Shown here: piece by piece, positions 26,429 through 32,505 of the stretch | How the letters are laid out: every line of letters starts with the position of its first letter | Numbering within the stretch: position 1 is the first letter of the stretch | Origin: Candidatus Palauibacter rhopaloidicola | Lineage (GTDB): Bacteria > Gemmatimonadota > Gemmatimonadetes > Palauibacterales > Palauibacteraceae | Length of the DNA: 64,000 bases | NCBI GenBank assembly: GCA_026914155.1 | Contig: JAPPGH010000012.1 | Coordinates: 80,132 to 144,131, forward strand | Reading direction: 5' to 3' | Program-made: the position numbers and the translations under genes | Notes under the pieces: model-generated | Told to the model about the DNA's origin: nothing | The model's input: only the letters and a program-made list of their open reading frames with translations | Database searches by the model: none

Positions 26429-27868
26429 TTGGACCCCCGTCTGACCGAGGGCCGCAATCCGCGTACCCGCGCCATCGATCGAGCGGACAGCGCGATGATC
26501 GTCCGCATGATACAGGCGGAAGATCGCGCCGTGCCGGAGGCCGTCGCCTCGCAGGCGGATGCGCTCGCACGCGTTATCGATGAGGTCGTGGAGCGCTTCC
26601 GTCGCGGCGGGCGGCTCGTCTACGTCGGTGCGGGCACGAGCGGCCGTCTCGGCGTGCTCGACGCGGCGGAGTGTCCGCCCACGTTCGGCGTGGACCCGGG
26701 CCTCGTGCAGGCGATCATTGCGGGGGGCTCCGGCGCGCTCGTGCGGAGCGCCGAGGGGGCGGAGGATTCCCGGAGCGGAGGGGCCGAGACGGTCCGGGCG
26801 TTCGGCGTCTCGGCCGCGGATCTCGTGCTCGGCATCGCGACATCGGGGACCACGCCGTACGTCCTCGGGGCGCTGGCGGAGGCGGCGCGGCGCGGAGCGG
26901 GGACCGCGTTTCTCGGCTGCACCGCACCGCCCGCGGAGGTCGCGGAACTGGCGGATCACCTCATCCTGCCGCTCGTCGGGCCCGAGGTCATCGCCGGTTC
27001 GACCCGCATGAAGGCGGGGACGGCGACGAAGCTCGTGCTCAACACGATCAGCACCGGGGCGATGATCCGCAGCGGCCGTGTGTTCGAGAATCTGATGGTC
27101 GACCTGCGCGCGCGATCCGCGAAACTCGTCGACCGCGGGATTCGCATTTTCGTCACGCTGACGGGGGCATCGCGCGAGGAAGCGCGCCGTGCGCTGATCC
27201 GCACGGGTGGCGCCGTGAAGACGGCCCTTGCGATGCATGCGCTGGGCGTCGACCGCGCGCTGGCCGAGCGATACCTCGACTGCGCGGACGGCGTCCTGGG
27301 TGTCGCGGTCGAGCGCTTCGGCGGCCCCGGGCGTCCACACTACGGCGGCTACCCGGCGGCGCCGGGCTGGCCCAACGGCGCGGCGCTGCTCGCGCGGCTG
27401 AGTACCGCGCCGGCCCGCCTCGCCGCCGCACGCTCCGCGGGCGCCGCGGCCGAAGCGAAGGGGCAGCGCATCCCCTCGCCTCGCACCGCATGGACGCCGG
27501 GCCAGCACGCCGCGCACCTGGCGGACTTCGAGCGGGGCGCCGTGCGGCCGCGAGTCGAGCGGTGGCTCGCCGCCGATCCGGGAGGGTCCCTCCCGGCATT
27601 CGAGGACTGGACGGCGGGCGCCCATCCGCCCGAACGCGGCTTCGAGACCGGGATTGCCGGTTTTTCGGCGGAAAGGGCCGTCACTGTGGCCGGGGTGGCC
27701 GACGGTCCGGAGCCGGTCGATGCGGCCCTCGCCCGTCGCGCCCGCATCGGCTCCGAGACGTTGACGCTGTATCAGTTTCTGCGGGGCGTCGCGCAGCACG
27801 ACACCGCGCACGAAGCGAGGCTGCGGGAGCGCGTGCACCCGGCGCTACTCGCCGAGGCGGACGCGTGA
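26429..27868 (+). CDS. murQ: MurNAc-6-phosphate etherase fused to a DinB-like domain
   Basis: 479 residues, about 180 longer than E. coli MurQ (298). Residues 1-300 are MurQ: TEGRNPRT, GAGTSGRLG at 67-75, AAECPPT and GAEDS with E81 and E112 matching the two catalytic glutamates of E. coli (83 and 114), and GSTRMKAGTATK. This part cleaves the lactyl ether of MurNAc-6-P. Residues about 313-470 look like a DinB-superfamily four-helix bundle: AWTPGQHAAHLADFE, FEDW, and LRGVAQHDTAHEARL, with H363, H457 and H461 placed as the usual metal triad. TTG start begins the conserved N-terminus. Stop overlaps anmK (GTGA). The fused domain's role is unknown. Confidence 0.88.
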   Translation: MDPRLTEGRNPRTRAIDRADSAMIVRMIQAEDRAVPEAVASQADALARVIDEVVERFRRGGRLVYVGAGTSGRLGVLDAAECPPTFGVDPGLVQAIIAGGSGALVRSAEGAEDSRSGGAETVRAFGVSAADLVLGIATSGTTPYVLGALAEAARRGAGTAFLGCTAPPAEVAELADHLILPLVGPEVIAGSTRMKAGTATKLVLNTISTGAMIRSGRVFENLMVDLRARSAKLVDRGIRIFVTLTGASREEARRALIRTGGAVKTALAMHALGVDRALAERYLDCADGVLGVAVERFGGPGRPHYGGYPAAPGWPNGAALLARLSTAPARLAAARSAGAAAEAKGQRIPSPRTAWTPGQHAAHLADFERGAVRPRVERWLAADPGGSLPAFEDWTAGAHPPERGFETGIAGFSAERAVTVAGVADGPEPVDAALARRARIGSETLTLYQFLRGVAQHDTAHEARLRERVHPALLAEADA

Positions 27869-28992
27869 CGCTGTGGATCGGTGTGATGTCGGGGACTTCG
27901 CTCGACGGCATCGACGTCGCCGTCGTCGAGACGGCGGGTGACGACGAGCGGCCTGCGGACTGGCGCGTCGTCGCGTTCGAGACGGAGAGCTACGACCGCG
28001 CCGCGCGCGGACGGATCGCCCGGGCCATCACCTCGGGGAGCGCCGCGGCGATCTGCGCGCTCGACTTCGAACTGGGCGAGCGGATCGGCGCGGCCGTGAA
28101 CCGGACGTTAGCCTCCGCTTCGCTCCGGCCGGCCGACGTCGAGGCCATCGGCAGCCACGGCCAGACCGTGTGGCATGAGCCTCCCGAGGGCGCCCGGGGA
28201 GGGTCGACGCTGCAACTCGGCCAGGCGGCGGTCATCGCCGAGCGCACCTCGTGCACGGTGGTGTCGGACTTCCGCGTACGGGACGTGGCGGCCGGCGGGG
28301 AAGGCGCGCCCCTCACGGCCTACACCGACTGGCTCCTCTTCCGCGCACCGGAATCGCGTGCGATTCAGAACATCGGCGGAATAGGCAACGTGACGGCGCT
28401 CCCGGCCGAAACCAGCGGGGCGACGCCGCAGGCCTACGACACCGGTCCCGGGGTCGTGCTCATCGATGGAGCGGTCGAGTTCCTCACGGACGGGCGATCC
28501 CGCTTCGATCTCGACGGAGAGATGGCGCGGCGCGGTGTCGCGAGCGAAGCCGCGCTCTCCGATTGGCTGAGCGACCCCTTCTTCAGCCGGCCCCCGCCCC
28601 GGTCGACGGGGCGCGAGCGCTTCTCGCGGGACCGGCTGCTGGAATGGCTGCGGACACACGCCGCGCTTTCACCCGAAGACACGATCGCCACCCTGACGGA
28701 GCTCACCGCGCGCACGATCGCGGACGCCTACCGCTGGATCGAGGAGCCGCCCGCGGCGTGCTACCTGAGCGGCGGCGGTGCCCGGAACCCGGTTCTCGCG
28801 ACGCGACTGGACCAACTCCTGGATCCGGTGCCCGTCCGGGATCTCTCCGCCCTCGGCCTCGACGCGGACGCCCGCGAGGCCGTGGCCTTCGCGCTCCTGG
28901 CGAGGCAGCACGAGCTCGGGTATCCCGCCAACGCCCCGTGGGCCACGGGTGCGCGCGGTCCCCGGCTGCTCGGAGTGCGGACCGCCGCGTGA
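27865..28992 (+). CDS. anmK: 1,6-anhydro-N-acetylmuramic acid kinase
   Basis: 375-residue kinase that opens the anhydro ring of cell-wall-derived anhMurNAc and phosphorylates it to MurNAc-6-P, the MurQ substrate. Motifs: IGVMSGTSLDGID at the N-terminus, IGSHGQTVWHEP, QLGQAAVIAE, VVSDFRVRDVAAGGEGAPL with the catalytic aspartate, NIGGIGNVT, DTGPGVVLIDGAVE and SGGGARNP. Length is normal. GTG start overlaps murQ by four bases and the stop overlaps the nagZ-like gene by four bases, so the three are one transcript and one recycling pathway. Confidence 0.95.
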   Translation: MTLWIGVMSGTSLDGIDVAVVETAGDDERPADWRVVAFETESYDRAARGRIARAITSGSAAAICALDFELGERIGAAVNRTLASASLRPADVEAIGSHGQTVWHEPPEGARGGSTLQLGQAAVIAERTSCTVVSDFRVRDVAAGGEGAPLTAYTDWLLFRAPESRAIQNIGGIGNVTALPAETSGATPQAYDTGPGVVLIDGAVEFLTDGRSRFDLDGEMARRGVASEAALSDWLSDPFFSRPPPRSTGRERFSRDRLLEWLRTHAALSPEDTIATLTELTARTIADAYRWIEEPPAACYLSGGGARNPVLATRLDQLLDPVPVRDLSALGLDADAREAVAFALLARQHELGYPANAPWATGARGPRLLGVRTAA

Positions 28993-30449
28993 CGCCGTCC
29001 GACCTGCATCCGGCCCGGGTCGTCATCGAGGCGCTCCGGCTCGATCGCTGGTCGCCCGATGAAGTGGAGAGGCGTGCGGATGGGGCGCTCGCCCTCGGGG
29101 TGGGCGGGTTCATCCTGTTCGGCGGCGAAGCGGAACGCGTCGGCCGCCTGGTCGAACGGATCCGCGAAGACGCGGCGCGGCCCCTCTGGATCGGGGCGGA
29201 TCTGGAGCGGGGCGCGGGCCAGCAGATCCGGGGCCTGACCGAGTTGCCGCCCCCCGCCGCGCTCGCGGCGCAGCCGAATCCCGACGATGCCGTTGCGGCG
29301 GCGGGGCGCGTCACCGCCCGGGAGGCGCTGTCCGTCGGGATCAACTGGGTGATCGCGCCGGTGCTCGATCTGGATGCGGAACCCGACAACCCCATCATCG
29401 CCACGCGCAGCTTCGGCGCGGACCCGCGGCGCGTCGGAGAGCTCGGTGTCCGCTGGATCGACGCCTGCCAGTCCGCCGGCGCCGCCGCGTGCGCGAAACA
29501 CTTCCCGGGTCACGGCAGGACGACCGAGGATTCGCATATCGGACTCCCCTCCATCGATGCCTCCGCCGAGCGTCTCGAGGAAGACCTCGCGCCTTTCGCG
29601 GCGGCGGCGGACCGGGTTGCGAGCGTGATGGTGGCGCACGTCGCCTATCCGGCCCTCGGCGGGCGGCGGGCGGCGACGGTGGAGCCGAACATCGTCTCGG
29701 AACTCCTTCGCGGACGGCTGGGCTTCGACGGGGTCGTGACGACGGACGCCATGATCATGGGCGGCGCCGGTCCCGACGATGCGAGTGCCGCAATCGGGGC
29801 GGTCGCCGCGGGGTGCGATCTCATCTGCTATCCGGCCGATGCCGCTGCGACGGTCGCGTCGCTCGCGCGGGCCGCCGCCGACCCGCGCTTCGCCGCGAGG
29901 CTGGAGGAGGCCTCGACCCGTTCGACCCGCCACTGCCCCCCCTCCGCGCGGGCGTCGCGGCCGGAGTTCGAGCCCGTCGCGTTCGCCCGGGATACGATCG
30001 CGGGGGATCCGGAGGTCCTGCGCGGCTGGGCGCCACAGGCACCGACGCGGGTCGTCGGGGTGTCGGACGACCCGGACGTCGGGCCGCCGGCCGGCCGCGC
30101 CGGTGCGTTGGGCACGATCGTCGCGGACGACCTGCGCGCGGCCGGCTGGCGGGTCACGGACGCCGCCGACGCCGGACAGTGCATCGTCGTGCTCGCCGCG
30201 ACGCCACGCGGCTGGAAGGGGCGCGGCGCGCCCGCGGCCGAAGTCGTTGAGCGGACGCGTGCCCTCGTCGGCTCCGCCCGCCGCGGCCTCGTCGTACTGC
30301 TCGGCCACCGCCGCTGGCTCGATGTGCTCGGCGTCCCCGGCATCTGCGCTTGGTCCACCGAGACGGTGATGGAACGGGCCGCCGCGGAATGGCTGCGCTT
30401 CGCGGTCGGGGCGGCGGCGCGCCCGCGGCCCGGCGGGGCGGACCGTTGA
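28989..30449 (+). CDS. nagZ: Glycoside hydrolase family 3, NagZ-type beta-N-acetylglucosaminidase
   Basis: 486 residues. The catalytic TIM-barrel domain (about 1-320) has the NagZ signature AKHFPGHGRTTEDSHIGLP, containing the catalytic His/Asp pair on its loop, and the nucleophile aspartate in VVTTDAMIMGG. It releases GlcNAc from GlcNAc-anhMurNAc disaccharides, yielding the AnmK substrate. A second alpha/beta domain (about 340-486) follows, as in two-domain Gram-positive NagZ, unlike the single-domain E. coli protein. No signal peptide, so cytoplasmic. GTG and TTG overlaps on both sides tie it to anmK and the symporter gene. Confidence 0.9.
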   Translation: MTPSDLHPARVVIEALRLDRWSPDEVERRADGALALGVGGFILFGGEAERVGRLVERIREDAARPLWIGADLERGAGQQIRGLTELPPPAALAAQPNPDDAVAAAGRVTAREALSVGINWVIAPVLDLDAEPDNPIIATRSFGADPRRVGELGVRWIDACQSAGAAACAKHFPGHGRTTEDSHIGLPSIDASAERLEEDLAPFAAAADRVASVMVAHVAYPALGGRRAATVEPNIVSELLRGRLGFDGVVTTDAMIMGGAGPDDASAAIGAVAAGCDLICYPADAAATVASLARAAADPRFAARLEEASTRSTRHCPPSARASRPEFEPVAFARDTIAGDPEVLRGWAPQAPTRVVGVSDDPDVGPPAGRAGALGTIVADDLRAAGWRVTDAADAGQCIVVLAATPRGWKGRGAPAAEVVERTRALVGSARRGLVVLLGHRRWLDVLGVPGICAWSTETVMERAAAEWLRFAVGAAARPRPGGADR

Positions 30450-32173
30450 GTCCGGCCGACTGGTGGATCGTCGCGATCTATCTTGCGCTCACGTTCGGCG
30501 TCGGCCTGTGGCTCTCGCGCCGGGCCCGCGGGAGTATCGTCGACTTCTTCGTCGGGGGACGCGCGCTGCCGTGGTGGCTCGCCGGCACGTCGATGGCCGC
30601 GACCACCTTTTCGGTGGATACGCCGCTCTACGTCTCGGCCCTCATCGCGCGCCGGGGCATAGCCGGCAACTGGGAATGGTGGTCCTTCGGCCTCTCCCAC
30701 CTCCTTCTCATCTACCTCTTCGCGCGTCTGTGGCGCCGCGCCGGGATCGTCACGGATGTGGAACTGACGGAACTTCGCTATGGCGGCCGCCCGGCCGCCG
30801 TCCTGCGCGCCACGCGCGCCTTCCTGTTCGCGGTGCCGATCAACTGCATCTCGATCGGCTTCGTAATGCTGGCCATGCGCAAGGTCGTCGAGGCTCTCGG
30901 GCTCCTCCCGGACCTGTCCGGCTGGATGCCGGGAGACGAGCGCCTGTGGGCCGTCGTGGCCCTCTCCATCTTCGTGCTCGCCTACGCGAGCATCGCCGGG
31001 CTGTGGGGTGTCGTCGCGACGGACTTCTTCCAGTTCTTTCTCGCGCTCTTCGGAGCCATTCTCGTGGCCGCCTTCGCCCTGGCGGAAATCGGGGGGATCG
31101 CGGAGCTCAAGGCTCAACTCGCGGCGGCGGGGCGGAGCGATGTACTGGGGATGGTCCCCCGGCCGGGGTCCGAAGCCCTCCCGTTCGGGACTTTTCTCGC
31201 CTACCTCGGGATACAGTGGTGGGCCTTCCGCCGCTCCGATGGTGGGGGCGAATTCGTACAGCGCCTCCTCGCCTGCCGCACCGAAGCCGACGCGGAGCGC
31301 GCCGCATGGTGGTTCGTGTGGCTTCACTACGTGGTCCGCGCGTGGCCCTGGGTGCTCGTCGGACTTGTGGCCGTCGTCGTCTTTCCGGATCTGGCCGATC
31401 CCGATCTGGGATACCCGATGCTCATGCTGCGTTATCTTCCCGCCGGCCTCCTGGGGCTCGTCGTCGCGTCGTTCTTCGCTGCTTTCATGTCGACCGTCTC
31501 GACGCAGATCAACTGGGGCGCGAGCTATCTCGTGAACGACCTCTATGCCCGCTTCGTCGACCCGGAAGCCTCGTCCGCGCGACTCGTTCTGCTGGGCCGG
31601 CTCGCTTCGGCCTGCATCGTTGCGGCCGCGACGGCGGCGGCGTTCTTCGCCGATGACATCGGAGCGTTGTTTCGTTTCATGATCGCCATCGGCACGGGGC
31701 CCGGGGCGGTGCTCATCCTGCGCTGGTTCTGGTGGCGGGTGAACGCGTGGGCCGAACTCGCCTCCATGCTGGCCGGCTTCGCCATCGCGCTCTGCTCCTA
31801 CCTTCCGGCGTTCGGTGCGATGGAGTTCGGGACGCGGCTCGCACTGACCGCCTTCGGCTCGGCGGCGGTCTGGCTTCCCGTGATGTGGTCCACGCGCGCG
31901 GAGGAGGAGGCGACCCTGGTGGAGTTCTATCGACGGGTGCGGCCCGCCGGGCCGGGCTGGCGGGCGATCCGCGAACGTGCGGGCGTTTCTCCCGACTTCC
32001 CCCTCCACGAAGCGCTCCTGCGGACGGCCGGGGCGACTCTGCTCCTGTTCGGGGCGATGTTCGCTCTCGGCGCCACTCTGCTGCTCGAGCCGCGAATCGC
32101 GGCCCTTTCCGCCGGTGTAGCGGCTCTGGGCGGTGCCGGGCTCTGGATCCTGCGCACCCGGCGGCCCGCCTGA
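30446..32173 (+). CDS. Sodium:solute symporter of the peptidoglycan-recycling operon
   Basis: 575-residue SSS-family permease with about 14 membrane helices: WWIVAIYLALTFGVGLWLS at the N-terminus, the sodium-site region VGGRALPWWLAGTSMAATTFS, and a last hydrophobic pair near the C-terminus (TLLLFGAMFALGATLLL). The TTG at 30446 overlaps the nagZ stop (TTGA) and begins directly at the first helix; a GTG 96 bases upstream would add only an arginine/glycine-rich tail from the other frame. Being the last gene of murQ-anmK-nagZ, it probably imports an amino sugar or muropeptide fragment, in place of AmpG or a PTS; that substrate is inference. Confidence 0.88.
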   Translation: MSPADWWIVAIYLALTFGVGLWLSRRARGSIVDFFVGGRALPWWLAGTSMAATTFSVDTPLYVSALIARRGIAGNWEWWSFGLSHLLLIYLFARLWRRAGIVTDVELTELRYGGRPAAVLRATRAFLFAVPINCISIGFVMLAMRKVVEALGLLPDLSGWMPGDERLWAVVALSIFVLAYASIAGLWGVVATDFFQFFLALFGAILVAAFALAEIGGIAELKAQLAAAGRSDVLGMVPRPGSEALPFGTFLAYLGIQWWAFRRSDGGGEFVQRLLACRTEADAERAAWWFVWLHYVVRAWPWVLVGLVAVVVFPDLADPDLGYPMLMLRYLPAGLLGLVVASFFAAFMSTVSTQINWGASYLVNDLYARFVDPEASSARLVLLGRLASACIVAAATAAAFFADDIGALFRFMIAIGTGPGAVLILRWFWWRVNAWAELASMLAGFAIALCSYLPAFGAMEFGTRLALTAFGSAAVWLPVMWSTRAEEEATLVEFYRRVRPAGPGWRAIRERAGVSPDFPLHEALLRTAGATLLLFGAMFALGATLLLEPRIAALSAGVAALGGAGLWILRTRRPA

Positions 32174-32199
32174 CGGCCCGTCCGCCGCGGTTTCCCGGC

Positions 32200-32228
32200 T
32201 TGACCACAACATATGGTGTAGTTATCCT
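32200..32228 (+). promoter_or_regulatory. nrdJ promoter
   Basis: TTGACC at 32200-32205 and TATCCT at 32223-32228 with a 17-base spacer make a good vegetative promoter, predicted start of transcription near 32235. It overlaps the first NrdR-type box and lies 27 bases after the symporter stop. The leader to the nrdJ ATG would be about 270 bases. Confidence 0.6.
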
Positions 32229-32251
32229 TTGGAGGCCACCACATATAGCGG
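32204..32251 (+). promoter_or_regulatory. Tandem NrdR boxes
   Basis: Box 1 is CCACAACATATGGTGT (32204-32219) and box 2 CCACCACATATAGCGG (32236-32251). The known NrdR consensus is acaCwAtATaTwGtgt. Box 1 matches at about 13 of 16 positions, box 2 at about 10. Starts are 32 bases apart, about three helical turns, the spacing described for paired NrdR sites. Box 1 lies between -35 and -10 and box 2 at the transcription start, so binding would block transcription when dATP is high. The regulator gene itself is not in the window. Confidence 0.65.
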
Positions 32252-32255
32252 TGCG

Positions 32256-32305
32256 TGTGGAAAAACACGGGTTTTTGTGTGGAAAAGCTGTGGAGTCGTG
32301 GAAAA
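32256..32305 (-). promoter_or_regulatory. Cluster of three DnaA-box-like nonamers
   Basis: On the minus strand the nonamer TTTTCCACA occurs at 32256-32264 and 32278-32286, and TTTTCCACG at 32297-32305. The classical DnaA box is TTATCCACA, so these differ by one or two bases. Spacings are 22 and 19 bases. E. coli nrdAB is known to be regulated by DnaA, so a regulatory role is possible; binding is untested and the base run may also just be a leader element. Confidence 0.35.
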
Positions 32306-32392
32306 CCGCCCGACGATCCGCAGCCACCGGATACGAAAGAACCAGAACGATGGGCGCGGGGCACATGTCGATCTCCGCGCCCGTCAGGCTTC

Positions 32393-32452
32393 CCGGCCTA
32401 GGCCGGCATTCGACTCGCGCGGTCGTCGGGTCCCGGCCGAAGCCGGTTTTTT
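32393..32452 (+). terminator. Terminator-like hairpin with possible anti-terminator in the nrdJ leader
   Basis: Stem CCGGC (32433-32437) and GCCGG (32442-32446) with loop CGAA is followed by TTTTTT (32447-32452), the form of a short intrinsic terminator. It lies downstream of the nrdJ promoter and 53 bases before the ATG. Upstream, the palindrome CCGGCCTAGGCCGG (32393-32406) contains GGCCGG that could instead pair with CCGGCC at 32433-32438, destroying the terminator stem. Either the leader attenuates nrdJ, or the hairpin simply ends read-through from the upstream operon. Confidence 0.5.
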
Positions 32453-32505
32453 CCGCGGATTGACCTGATTTGTGGACGGTCGAGAACAGGAAGGCGGGGG
32501 CGGCA

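Larger units (their letters stand above)
32235..32505 (+). other. Long structured 5' leader of nrdJ, no gene seen
   Basis: About 270 bases between the predicted transcription start and the nrdJ ATG, without a supported coding region. It holds three copies of a DnaA-box-like nonamer (32256-32305), a hairpin AAAAAC/GTTTTT at 32261-32276, a hairpin ATCCG/CGGAT (about 32317-32333), a 14-base palindrome at 32393-32406 and a terminator-like hairpin with six T at 32433-32452. I looked for cobalamin riboswitch signatures because nrdJ needs B12 and did not find a convincing B12 box. Confidence 0.5.

Noticed and set aside
28251..30449. A single fused AnmK-NagZ or longer NagZ starting upstream of 28989
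   Set aside because: The upstream extension overlaps anmK in another frame and is arginine-rich; the GTG at 28989 in a GTGA overlap begins the conserved GH3 sequence.
32235..32505. Cobalamin riboswitch ahead of nrdJ
   Set aside because: AGCCACCGGATACG at about 32321 superficially resembles the start of a B12 box but lacks the following GGAGACC-type core, and no other conserved riboswitch block was found.
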